Notes under the pieces: generated by a model | Seen by the model: only the letters and a program-made list of their open reading frames with translations | Databases searched by the model: none | What the model was told of the DNA's origin: nothing | Translations under genes and position numbers: made by a program | Part shown: positions 42,637 to 50,920 of the stretch, piece by piece | Layout: each line of letters opens with the position of its first letter | How positions within the stretch are numbered: position 1 is the first letter of the stretch | From: Enorma burkinafasonensis | Lineage (GTDB): Bacteria; Actinomycetota; Coriobacteriia; Coriobacteriales; Coriobacteriaceae | Assembly (NCBI RefSeq): GCF_902150035.1 | Contig: NZ_LR597501.1 | Location: forward strand, 124,001-188,000 | Direction: 5' to 3' | DNA length: 64,000 nt

Positions 42637-43104
42637 CTAGCAGAACGCGCGCAGCGCAACCTCCGCCGCGATGAAGGCGCCGAAAAAGAACGGCAGAAGC
42701 GGCAGGCTCGGCTTGCGCAGGGCGAGCGCCGAGGCGGCGAGCAGCGCGAGCGCGCCGATGAACCCGGCGAGCGCCGAGGCGGGGTCCAGCAGCATCGCCG
42801 TCCCGAGCACCTTGACGTCCCCCATGCCCAGCCCGATCGAGCCGCGCAGGCGCCGCCACGCGACCTCGAGCACAACGAGCAGGCCGCAGACCGCGAGGGT
42901 GCAGGCTATGACCGGCACCCACGACGCGGGCTCCCGCGAGAGGGCAAGGTGCGCCGCGGCGACGGCGAGCATGGCGGCGACGAGCGAGTTCGGAGCCCGG
43001 CGCTCGCGCGCGTCGATCGCCGCGGCCGCGAACAGCAGGACGTGGTAGCAGACAAAGCAGCAGCCGGCGGCCGCCCCAGCGATATCGGCTCCCCAGCCCG
43101 GCAT
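42637..43104 (-). CDS. A24-family prepilin peptidase-like membrane protease
   Basis: A 155-aa membrane protein with about five helices and both catalytic aspartates of type IV prepilin peptidases: AAAIDARERRAPN (Asp31) and GMGDVKVLG (near 95). It lacks the N-terminal methyltransferase domain of full-length PilD, matching the short archaeal/Gram-positive form. No pilin or secretion ATPase gene is in the window, so its substrate is unknown. It begins 8 bp after the ATP-grasp gene and may be co-transcribed with it. Confidence 0.82.
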   Translation of the reverse strand: MPGWGADIAGAAAGCCFVCYHVLLFAAAAIDARERRAPNSLVAAMLAVAAAHLALSREPASWVPVIACTLAVCGLLVVLEVAWRRLRGSIGLGMGDVKVLGTAMLLDPASALAGFIGALALLAASALALRKPSLPLLPFFFGAFIAAEVALRAFC

Positions 43105-43112
43105 CGGCTGCC

Positions 43113-44504
43113 CTACTCGACGACGAGGCAGCCCATGTTCAGGCGGCCCGTGAACTCGCCTATGACCGACGAGCGCCCGCAGCGCGTGAACACGCCGGCG
43201 AACCGCCCGTTGAAGAGGTAGAGCCCCTCCATGTTCATGTACGGCACCGGCTCACACGCGCCGGCGGCAGCCCCGCCCTCGAAGTTGGGCGAGGCGTACG
43301 GCACCACGTACTCCTGGACCGTACCGCCGGTGGCGGCCATCTCCTCGAGCACGCCGCGCCACGTGCCCTCGTCGCAGTCGCGGCCCGCGCGCACGCCGAC
43401 GCTGTTGTAGCCGTCGCGGGGCTTCGCGATCCAGCGCTCGCGGTCGCTGAACCGCGCGAGGTCGCTCGAGGCGTCGAGCAGGTAAGTCGCGGGCACGTGC
43501 GCGCGCACGAAGGCGAGCTCGTCCTCGTCGAGCAGCTCTGAGGCGAGCGGCCCATGGAGGAAGGCGAACACGGTCTTCGTCGCGCAGGGCCAGGTACGGA
43601 AGCCGCCCACGATGGGGACGCGCCCCTCGGCGGCGCACGCCATGAGGGCGTCGGCCCCCGGGCAGGGCTTTTCGAGCATCTCGGAGATGACGACGCGGCG
43701 CCAGACGCAGTCGATGGGTCCGGTCGCGTCTGCCAGCACGCCGTCGGCATACCTGAGGTCGCGGATGTCGCTGAACGAGAGCTCGGCCCCGCGCGCGGCG
43801 AGGACCGGACGGAACGCCTCGATCTCCTCGGCGACGATGCTCTCGGCATAGTCCACGGCGACGACGCGCGGGCGCTCGGCGACACCGCCCGCCTCGCGAT
43901 AGCACGCGAGCACCGCGTCGGCACAGGAGCCCAGGATGTCGAAGGTGGAGACGCGGTGGCGTCCCGCGAAGCGCGCGCCCGCCTCAGTCGCCAGGTTCGC
44001 GCGGGTGGCGCCCTCCGTCACGAGCATGCCCGAGGAGCCGTCGGTGTTGAGCTCGCAGAACTTGAACGAGCCGGTCTCCTCGTCGAGGAAGATGTCCACG
44101 CGCGCGATGGGGATCTCGGTCGCGAAGGCGTTCGGCATCGTCGCGAGCCGCTCGATGGCGGGGTCGAGCGCGAAGGCGGCGCGGACGCGCGCATCGGCGA
44201 CGAACGCGCGCGTGACCTTGTCCATGATGCGGCCCATGGTCTCGGCGATCCAGGCGAGGTAGGCGATATCGCGGCCGGAGAACACCTTGGGCACGAACGC
44301 CCACTGGATGGGACCGCCGTGATAGAGGGCGCCGGCGTCGACGAGCACGGCGTCCGCCCGGGAACGCGAGGCGGCGTCGCCATCGAGCGCGCGGGCGTAC
44401 TCGAGGTACTCGTCCTCGAGCGCGACCGCGTCGAGCGGGAACGCGCCCGCGCGCACGGGCGCCACGGGAAGCGCGACGCGTGCGCGGTGGTTAAGTTCGG
44501 CCAT
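43113..44504 (-). CDS. Circularly permuted ATP-grasp protein (glutathionylspermidine synthase-like)
   Basis: A 463-aa soluble protein resembling the circularly permuted ATP-grasp/glutathionylspermidine synthase fold. The ligand motif FKFCELNTDGSSGML lies near 150 (Glu and Asn for Mg-ATP). WIAKPRDGYNSVGVRAG near 350 should hold the ATP-binding Lys, and the glycine-rich loop and closing NMEGLYLFNGRFAGVF follow. Such enzymes form amide bonds between a carboxylate and an amine. The substrate is unknown; no spermidine or glutathione genes lie nearby. AAGGAG precedes the ATG by 5 bases. It lies between a glycosyltransferase gene and the A24 protease gene. Confidence 0.75.
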   Translation of the reverse strand: MAELNHRARVALPVAPVRAGAFPLDAVALEDEYLEYARALDGDAASRSRADAVLVDAGALYHGGPIQWAFVPKVFSGRDIAYLAWIAETMGRIMDKVTRAFVADARVRAAFALDPAIERLATMPNAFATEIPIARVDIFLDEETGSFKFCELNTDGSSGMLVTEGATRANLATEAGARFAGRHRVSTFDILGSCADAVLACYREAGGVAERPRVVAVDYAESIVAEEIEAFRPVLAARGAELSFSDIRDLRYADGVLADATGPIDCVWRRVVISEMLEKPCPGADALMACAAEGRVPIVGGFRTWPCATKTVFAFLHGPLASELLDEDELAFVRAHVPATYLLDASSDLARFSDRERWIAKPRDGYNSVGVRAGRDCDEGTWRGVLEEMAATGGTVQEYVVPYASPNFEGGAAAGACEPVPYMNMEGLYLFNGRFAGVFTRCGRSSVIGEFTGRLNMGCLVVE

Positions 44505-44555
44505 GGGAACTCCTTCCAGCCGGGTCCGCGCACGGGCGGGCGCGCCGGCGACAGA

Positions 44556-45869
44556 TCAGGACGACGGCTCGCCCACGACCTCGTCAAGCGTCAGCGACAG
44601 GCTGTGCGGCGTGGGGACCCAGTCGACCTTGAGGAACAGCGCCGCGACGATGAGCGGGATGTAGGTGAACATGAACAGCGGGAACGTGAAGATGTTGAGC
44701 ACCACGCGCCAGCGCTTGCCGCAATGGATATGGCGGCGCTCGAGGACGGTCGTGAAGAGCCCCATCCAGAAATAGGTCTGGTAGAGCGCCACGAACGTCA
44801 TGATGATGGACTGGAGGCAGGTCTCGATCTCGGTGTCGGTGGCGAGGAACCCGTGGCTCAACAGACCGACGATGAGGAAGGTGCCGTTGGCGAGGATCGA
44901 GATGAGCGTGATGAGGTTGCCCGGGGCCACCGTCATGAACATGTCGTAGGCCGAAAAGCGCCTGAAGCGCACCATGGACTTGACCAGATGGGCACCGTAT
45001 GTGAAGAAAACCTGGTAGAAGCCCTTGGTCCAGCGCATGCGCTGCTTCCATGAGGCCTTGAAGGCGACCGGCTGCTCGTCGAAGAACTCCGCGGGGGCAT
45101 AGGCGATCCTGACGCCGTGGATGGCGCAGAACGTCGAGAACTGGATGTCCTCGGTAAGCGTGTGGAACTGCCAGCCGCGCATGGCCTCGATGATCTTCGC
45201 CGACACGAGGTAGCCCGAGCCCGAGACCGCGCAGGAGGTGCCGCAGATCATGCGGGCGTTGTTGAGGAAGCGCGCCTCGCGCAGGTAGGCCGTCGCATAG
45301 GCGGCCGACACCCAGGAGCTGCCGAAGTTCTTCGAGTTGCGGTAGCCGGTCACCGCCATGTAGCCCTGGTCGAACGCCTCGTTCATGATGGTCGTGTAGT
45401 CGGGGCTCACGAGGTTGTCGGCGTCGAAGATGAAGAACCCCTCGTGCACGCCCGGGTACTCGCTGAGGATGCGCGCGAACCCAAAGTCCATGACCCAGCT
45501 CTTGCCCTTGCGGGCGAGGTCGTGGCGCTCGTAGACGATGGCGCCCGCCTCGCGCGCGACCTCGGCCGTGCGGTCGGTGCACGAGTCGGCCACGACGAAG
45601 ACGTCGATGAGCTCCTGGGGGTAGTCCTGCGCCTTGATGGAGCGCACGAGGTTGGCGATGACCTGCTCCTCGTTGTGGGCGGCGATGAAGAACGCGTAGT
45701 GGTGGTTGCGCGCCGCCTTGGGGTAGCGCACCTCGCCGCGGAGCGCACCGATGACGAAGAACACGGCCTGGTAGAAGAAGAACACGGTGAAGAAGCCCAC
45801 GACCAGCATGTTGAACTTGACGATGGGCGTGGCCTCGAGAAACGCTATGACGAAATCCGGCACGGGCAC
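44556..45869 (-). CDS. Membrane-bound family 2 glycosyltransferase
   Basis: A 437-aa processive-type GT2 enzyme. An N-terminal helix (about 17-42) is followed by the GT-A domain with FIAAHNEE, the sugar-nucleotide Asp motif FDADN, the catalytic TED in HTLTEDIQFS and the acceptor motif QRMRW. Four or so C-terminal helices follow, as in cellulose/hyaluronan synthase-like proteins. It should extend a surface polysaccharide or glycolipid; the sugar is unknown. It starts at GTG behind GGGAGGG. The next gene begins 51 bp on, so the two probably form a unit. Confidence 0.87.
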   Translation of the reverse strand: MPVPDFVIAFLEATPIVKFNMLVVGFFTVFFFYQAVFFVIGALRGEVRYPKAARNHHYAFFIAAHNEEQVIANLVRSIKAQDYPQELIDVFVVADSCTDRTAEVAREAGAIVYERHDLARKGKSWVMDFGFARILSEYPGVHEGFFIFDADNLVSPDYTTIMNEAFDQGYMAVTGYRNSKNFGSSWVSAAYATAYLREARFLNNARMICGTSCAVSGSGYLVSAKIIEAMRGWQFHTLTEDIQFSTFCAIHGVRIAYAPAEFFDEQPVAFKASWKQRMRWTKGFYQVFFTYGAHLVKSMVRFRRFSAYDMFMTVAPGNLITLISILANGTFLIVGLLSHGFLATDTEIETCLQSIIMTFVALYQTYFWMGLFTTVLERRHIHCGKRWRVVLNIFTFPLFMFTYIPLIVAALFLKVDWVPTPHSLSLTLDEVVGEPSS

Positions 45870-45983
45870 CCTCCCGGGGATGTACTTATCACGCGACCAA
45901 GTTTAGACCACCCGCCCGCCCGGGGCCCCTGTCCGCATGGGGGCGCGTGCCGTTTCCCAAGAATGCACACGCCCTCAGGAGCG

Positions 45984-47012
45984 CTAGAGGAGCTGCGGCA
46001 CGATCTCGTCGCCCGCCGCCGTGCGGCCGAGCGAGAGCTCCTCGATGTCATCGAGCACCGCCGCGAGGTCCCACGGCAGGGTGTCGCGGCACTCCACGGT
46101 CTCCCCCGTCACGGGATGGGTGAAGCGCACGCGCCAGGAGTGTAGGAACTGCCGCGTGAGGCCGCGGTCGGCGCGCTCGGCGCCCTTGCCTTTGCCGTAG
46201 AGCGGGTCGCCCACGAGCGGATGGTTGATGTGGCGCATGTGCACGCGGATCTGGTGCGTGCGCCCGGTGTAGAGATGGCATTCGACGAGGGTGTAGCCGT
46301 CGTCGCCCCTCCCCGCCTCGAAACGCTCGAGCACCCGGAACGTGGTGATGGCCTGCCGCGCGAAGGGGTCGTCGGTCACGGCCATCTTGACGCGGTCGCG
46401 CGTGGAGCGGGCGATGCCGGTGTCGATCGTCCCCTCGTCGTGCGCGATGTAGCCGTGGACGAGCGCGATGTAGCGGCGGTCGAGCGTGCGCAGGCGGATG
46501 AGGTCCTGGAGCGCGCGCTGCGTGTCGTCGTCCTTCGCGGCGAGCATGAGCCCCGAGGTGTCCCGGTCGAGGCGGTGCACGATGCCCGGGCGGTCCTCGC
46601 CCTGGAGGGTCCCCAGGTGGTCGGCGCCGCAGTGGTAGACGAGCGCGTTGGCGAGCGTGCCCCGGTCATGGCCCTGCGCGGGATGGCAGACGAGCCCGCG
46701 CTGCTTGGAGAGGACGATCAGGTAATCGTCCTCGTAGCGGATATCGAGCGGGATGTTCTCGCCCTCGACGACGCCGGGCTCCGCCGTCTCGGGAAGCTCG
46801 ACGGAGATGCGGTCGCCCGCGGCGACGGCGTACTTCTTGGAGAGGCAGGTCTCGCCGTTCACCGCGACCGCGCCCCGGTCGATGAGGTGCGCGCAGGCCG
46901 AGCGCGACGGACAGGTGTCCTGCGCCCCGAGGTAGGCGTCGAGGCGCGCGCCCGCCTGGGAGGCGTCGACGAGGAGATGGATGTCACCGGCCACAGGCGT
47001 CACCGCCCGCAC
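45984..47012 (-). CDS. rluD: RluA/RluD-family 23S rRNA pseudouridine synthase
   Basis: A 342-aa protein with an N-terminal S4 RNA-binding domain (about 15-80) and a pseudouridine synthase domain with catalytic Asp149 in HRLDRDTSGLM. The family block GRTHQIRVHMRHINHPLVGDPLYG is also present. It probably modifies the helix 69 region of 23S rRNA, but RluA-family paralogues cannot be told apart here. The GTG start overlaps the lspA end by 29 bp; GTG codons at positions 4 and 7 are alternatives. The lspA-rluD pairing is common in Gram-positive bacteria. Confidence 0.9.
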   Translation of the reverse strand: MRAVTPVAGDIHLLVDASQAGARLDAYLGAQDTCPSRSACAHLIDRGAVAVNGETCLSKKYAVAAGDRISVELPETAEPGVVEGENIPLDIRYEDDYLIVLSKQRGLVCHPAQGHDRGTLANALVYHCGADHLGTLQGEDRPGIVHRLDRDTSGLMLAAKDDDTQRALQDLIRLRTLDRRYIALVHGYIAHDEGTIDTGIARSTRDRVKMAVTDDPFARQAITTFRVLERFEAGRGDDGYTLVECHLYTGRTHQIRVHMRHINHPLVGDPLYGKGKGAERADRGLTRQFLHSWRVRFTHPVTGETVECRDTLPWDLAAVLDDIEELSLGRTAAGDEIVPQLL

Positions 47013-47529
47013 CCGAGCGCGCCGCGGCGTTCGCCGGCGAGAGCACGGCGAAGCCGATAAGCGCGATGACGACGCCCACGGTGATGCCGATGTCGGCGAT
47101 GTTGAAGCTCGGGAAGTCGAAGAACCTGAAGGTGATGAAGTCGGTCACGAAGCCCTGGGCGACGCGGTCGATGGCGTTGCCCACGGCACCGCCCGCGATC
47201 ATGGCGAGGCCCACGACCTCGAGGCGCGACACGAGCGGTGCGCGGGCCAGGTAGACCGCCGAGCCCACGACCATCACGACCGCGAGCGCGACGAACACCC
47301 AGCCGAACCCGTCGCCGAGCCCGAAGGCGGCGCCGCGGTTCTCGACGTACGTGAGGCCGATGACGCCCCGGATGAGCTCCACGGGGAAGGCGCCCGCCGC
47401 CTCGGCGGCACGGACCTCGACCTTGACCAGTTGGTCCGCCGCGACGAACGCGACGGCAATCGGCAAGAGCACCGCGAACCGCCAAGCGATGCTCGGCTGC
47501 GGCGCCTTCGTAGGCTCTGTTCCGGGCAC
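46984..47529 (-). CDS. lspA: Lipoprotein signal peptidase
   Basis: Signal peptidase II, which cleaves prolipoprotein signal peptides after lipidation. The 181-aa protein has four membrane helices and both catalytic aspartates, in GGAVGNAIDRVAQGFVTDF and SFNIADIGI. The substrate-site motif YVENRGAAFGLGDG is also seen. It starts with GTG with GGAGGG just upstream and overlaps rluD. A strong hairpin separates it from ileS. Confidence 0.95.
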   Translation of the reverse strand: MPGTEPTKAPQPSIAWRFAVLLPIAVAFVAADQLVKVEVRAAEAAGAFPVELIRGVIGLTYVENRGAAFGLGDGFGWVFVALAVVMVVGSAVYLARAPLVSRLEVVGLAMIAGGAVGNAIDRVAQGFVTDFITFRFFDFPSFNIADIGITVGVVIALIGFAVLSPANAAARSGAGGDACGR

Positions 47530-47555
47530 GCGCCCTCCCTTCGGTACCTTGAGTC

Positions 47556-47607
47556 AAAGACGGGCGCGCACCGCGACGCGGCGGCACGCGCCCTGGGGAT
47601 CCGTCTT
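47556..47607 (-). terminator. Hairpin terminator between ileS and lspA
   Basis: On the minus strand AAAGAC/GTCTTT, GGGCGCG/CGCGCCC and CCGC/GCGG pair in sequence, giving about 17 bp of stem with an asymmetric internal loop directly after the ileS stop. It ends in TTT inside the stem rather than a free T-run, so strength is uncertain. It can also act on the other strand. Confidence 0.55.
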
Positions 47608-50433
47608 TTACGCCTCGAGCGCCTCGGCGCAGCGGTCGCACAGGTGCTCGTGCGCGCCGTGGGCACCGGTGCTCTCGCGGTAGTTCCAGCAGCGGTCGCA
47701 GCGCTCGCCGCGAGCCGCCTCGACGGTGGCGGTGAACTCGGCGCCCTCCGCGAGCTCGACCTCGGAGACGATGAAGAACTCGGCGAGGTCGCAGGCGGCA
47801 TCGCCCGTGAGCAGGGCATAGGCCTCCGCCGGCGCGGTCGCCGTCACGCGGACCTCCTGGCTCTTGGTGAAGGCGCCCGCGCCTCGGGCCTCCTCGATGG
47901 CCTTCGTCACCACGCCGCGCAGCTCGAGCGCGGCCTCGAGGACGGGCGCGTAGGCGCTGGCCTCCTCGACGGTGATGGGCGCGCGGTACCAGTCGAGCAG
48001 CGCCGCGAAGCGCTGGCCGTCGCGCACGCCCTCGGGCGCGAACGCCATGACCTCGTCGGTGGTGTAGGAAAGGATCGGCTGCAGGTCGCGCAGGAGCATC
48101 GAGAGCAGCTCGGCGAGGACCGTCTGGGCGCTGCGGCGCGCGAGCGAGCCCACCTTCTCGCAGTAGAGGCGGTCCTTCAGCGCGTCGAGGTAGACGTTGG
48201 AGAGCTCGGTCACCACGAAGTCGTAGAGCGCGCGGTAGGCGCGGTTGAACTCGTAGCCGGCATAGGCCTCATCGACCTCGGCCTGCACCTGCGTGAGGCG
48301 CGCCACCATGAGCTTGTCGAGCGGCAGCAGGTCGGCGAACGCCACGTGGTCGCGCTCGGCGTCGTACTGGCCCTCGAGCTCGCCCAGAAGGAAGCGGAAA
48401 GTGTTGCGGAAGCGGCGGTACGCGTCCGAGGTGCGCGCGAGGATCTCGTGGTCGATCGCGACGTCCGAGGAGGTGTCGACGGAGGCCACCCACAGGCGAA
48501 TGATGTCGGCGCCCATCTCGTCGCAGACCTTGTTGGGGTCGATCACGTTGCCGAGCGACTTGGACATCTTGCGGCCCTGGCCGTCGAGCGTGAAGCCCTG
48601 GCTGACGACCGCCTTGTAGGGCGCGATGCCGTTGGCGCCCACGCTCGTGAGCAGCGAGCTCTGGAACCAGCCGCGGTGCTGGTCGGAGCCCTCGAGGTAG
48701 ACGTCGGCCGGGTAGTGCAACTCGGGGCGCTTCTCGCAGACGGCCTTCCAGGAGACGCCGGAGTCCCACCACACGTCGAGGATGTCGCGGTCGGCCTTGA
48801 GGTGGTGCCCGCCGCACGCAGGGCACACGCAGGCGTCGCCGAGGTAGTCCTCGGGCGCGTCGGTGAACCAGGCGTCGGAGCCCTTCTCCTTGAAGAGCGC
48901 GATGACCGCGTCGAGCGTGGCGTCGTTCATGACCTTCTCGCCGCAGTCGGCGCAGGTGTAGCTCGGGATCGGCACGCCCCAGTTGCGCTGGCGCGAGATG
49001 CACCAGTCGGGACGGCCCTCGACCATGGCGCCGATGCGGTTGGCGGCGTGCTCGGGGTACCAGGTGACGTGGTTGCGCACCTGGTCGAGCGCCTGCTCGC
49101 GCAGGCCGGTCTCGTCCATCGACACGAACCACTGGTCGGTGGCGCGGAAGATGGTCGGACGCTTGCAGCGCCAGCAGTGCGGGTAGCTGTGGGTGATCTT
49201 CTTCTCGGCGAGCAGCGTCCCGCGCTCATCGAGCCAGGCGATGATCTTCGGGTTCGCCTCGTCGGTGTCCAGACCAGAGAACGGGCCGCCGGTGCCCAGG
49301 CCCTCGCCCACGTAGAAGCGGCCGTCGTCGTCGACGGGCATGACGATGGGCAGGTCGCAGCGCATGCCGGTGTAGTAGTCGTCGACGCCGTGGCCAGGGG
49401 CGGTGTGGACGCAGCCCGTACCGTCCTCGAGCGTGACGTAGTCGGCGGTCACGACCTTGCCGACGACATCGGCGAAGATCGGCTGGCGGTACGTGAGGCC
49501 CACGAGCTCGGCGCCCGTCGCCTCCCAGGGCTCGGCATTCCCGGCCGGGACGTGCAGGCGCGCGTCCTCGATGCCAGCGACCTCGTGGAAGACCTTCTCC
49601 CAGAGCGCCTTGGCCATGATGCCCAGACGTCCACCGGCCTCGACGGCGACATAGGCCGCCTCGGGGCTCAGCGCGACGCCGCTGTTGGCGGGCAGGGTCC
49701 AGGGCGTGGTGGTCCAGATCACGACGTCGACCGGCATGCCGGAGGCGGTGAGCGCCGCCGGCGCGTCGATGAGCTCGAAGCGGACGTAGACCGAGGGGCT
49801 CGTCTCGTCGGCGTACTCGATCTCGGCCTCGGCGAGGGCGGTGTGGCAGTGCTTGCACCAGTGGACCGGCTTGCGGCCGCGGTAGATCATGCCCTTGTCG
49901 AACATCGCCTTGAAGACCTCGATGTCGGCGGCGTCATGCTCGTGGTAGAGCGTGAGGTAGGGGTTGTCCCAGTCGCCAAGGACGCCCAGGCGGCGGAAGC
50001 CGGCCTTCTGGAGCTCGATGTTCTCGACGGCGAAGCGGTTGCAGAGCTCGCGGATCTTGTCGGTCGGCGTGGCGTTGAACTTCGCGGTGCCGAGCGCCTC
50101 CTCGACCTTGTGCTCGATGGGCTGGCCGTGGCAGTCCCAGCCGGGGACGTAGACGACCTCCTTGCCCTGCAAGGTCTGGTAGCGGTTGATCATGTCCTTC
50201 GCGATCTTGTTCATCGCGTGGCCGATGTGGATGGGGCCGTTCGCGTACGGGGGGCCGTCGTGGAGCACGAACTTCTCGTGTCCCTCGTTCTTCTTCAGGG
50301 TCTGCTCGTAGACGCGGTTCTCGTTCCACATCTCCAGGCGCTTGGGCTCGGATTTCGAGAGCCCGGCGCGCATGGGGAACCCGGTCTTGGGCAGATTCAT
50401 GGTCTCCTGGTACTTGCTCTTCTCCTTCGCCAC
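47608..50433 (-). CDS. ileS: Isoleucyl-tRNA synthetase
   Basis: A 941-aa class I synthetase that charges tRNA-Ile and edits valine. It has the signature H69-I-G-H72, K622-M-S-K-S, the CP1 editing domain with TTTPWTLPAN, and zinc-finger cysteines near the C-terminus (CDRCWNY...CDRC). The start is GTG with GGGGAGGG 6 bases upstream; longer in-frame reading runs back into the leader. Expression is controlled by the T-box riboswitch directly upstream. Confidence 0.97.
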   Translation of the reverse strand: MAKEKSKYQETMNLPKTGFPMRAGLSKSEPKRLEMWNENRVYEQTLKKNEGHEKFVLHDGPPYANGPIHIGHAMNKIAKDMINRYQTLQGKEVVYVPGWDCHGQPIEHKVEEALGTAKFNATPTDKIRELCNRFAVENIELQKAGFRRLGVLGDWDNPYLTLYHEHDAADIEVFKAMFDKGMIYRGRKPVHWCKHCHTALAEAEIEYADETSPSVYVRFELIDAPAALTASGMPVDVVIWTTTPWTLPANSGVALSPEAAYVAVEAGGRLGIMAKALWEKVFHEVAGIEDARLHVPAGNAEPWEATGAELVGLTYRQPIFADVVGKVVTADYVTLEDGTGCVHTAPGHGVDDYYTGMRCDLPIVMPVDDDGRFYVGEGLGTGGPFSGLDTDEANPKIIAWLDERGTLLAEKKITHSYPHCWRCKRPTIFRATDQWFVSMDETGLREQALDQVRNHVTWYPEHAANRIGAMVEGRPDWCISRQRNWGVPIPSYTCADCGEKVMNDATLDAVIALFKEKGSDAWFTDAPEDYLGDACVCPACGGHHLKADRDILDVWWDSGVSWKAVCEKRPELHYPADVYLEGSDQHRGWFQSSLLTSVGANGIAPYKAVVSQGFTLDGQGRKMSKSLGNVIDPNKVCDEMGADIIRLWVASVDTSSDVAIDHEILARTSDAYRRFRNTFRFLLGELEGQYDAERDHVAFADLLPLDKLMVARLTQVQAEVDEAYAGYEFNRAYRALYDFVVTELSNVYLDALKDRLYCEKVGSLARRSAQTVLAELLSMLLRDLQPILSYTTDEVMAFAPEGVRDGQRFAALLDWYRAPITVEEASAYAPVLEAALELRGVVTKAIEEARGAGAFTKSQEVRVTATAPAEAYALLTGDAACDLAEFFIVSEVELAEGAEFTATVEAARGERCDRCWNYRESTGAHGAHEHLCDRCAEALEA

Positions 50434-50497
50434 GGGATGCCCTCCCCTTTCCTCGTGCGCGGGGATGGGGCGCATCCCCGCGGTCTGTGGGCGCATG

Positions 50498-50534
50498 AAA
50501 AAAGCGCCCGTCCCTCAAGCTGGGACGAAGCGCT
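50498..50534 (-). terminator. T-box terminator hairpin upstream of ileS
   Basis: The minus-strand stem AGCGCTTCGTCCC with GGGACGGGCGCT (one bulged C, two G-T pairs) and loop AGCTTGA is followed by TTTTTT. It ends 64 bases before the ileS start codon. Confidence 0.88.
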
Positions 50535-50849
50535 CCTGAAGCCGCGGGCGCAAGCCGTGCCCGGCCCGCCCGCGGAAAGCTCTCCGCTTGAAACCACCCA
50601 GCTTAGGCACCTGCGTGCCCGTACTCGGCCGACCACATGACGGCGGTCGTCCCGGCGACGTCTACTGGGGCGGCTCGGCTAAGGAGGGCACGTGCACCTC
50701 CCCGCAGGGCGCCCGTTCGGGCCGCGGCTCCGGGGTGATATTCGGTCGCTCGCGCCCGCGGACCTCGCAGCGCAGGCGGCACCAGCCGCCGTGCGGTCCG
50801 CTCTCTCGGGAGCGTGGTGGACGCCTACTCGTCCCCTTCACAGCCATTG
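50498..50849 (-). promoter_or_regulatory. T-box riboswitch (isoleucine) of ileS
   Basis: The leader RNA of ileS senses uncharged tRNA-Ile. Evidence read on the minus strand: a stem I region opening with GACGAGTAGG; a specifier candidate ATC (50739-50737) in GAATATCACC; the T-box core GCTGGGTGGTTTCAAGCGG (50602-50584) with bulge TGGTTTC whose TGG can pair with the tRNA CCA end; and an antiterminator helix AAGCTGGG/CCCAGCTT. The 3' strand of that helix overlaps the 5' arm of the downstream terminator, so the two are mutually exclusive. The core is a variant of the consensus GGGTGGTACCGCG. Control is by transcription termination, rather than the translational T-boxes reported for many actinobacterial ileS genes. 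Confidence 0.85.
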
Positions 50850-50855
50850 CGCCGT

Positions 50856-50861
50856 ATTGTA
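50856..50861 (-). promoter_or_regulatory. -10 element of the ileS T-box transcript
   Basis: TACAAT on the minus strand lies just ahead of the T-box stem I. The -35 is poorly conserved. Confidence 0.5.
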
Positions 50862-50920
50862 GCACGCCGGGAGCCCATCGAGACCGAGCATGCAAAGTCC
50901 ACGAACCGCTGCGGCCCTGC

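Noticed and set aside
46981-50640. A 1219-codon plus-strand open frame opposite lspA-ileS
   Set aside because: Same antisense artefact; composition is low-complexity and the opposite strand encodes ileS with all catalytic motifs.
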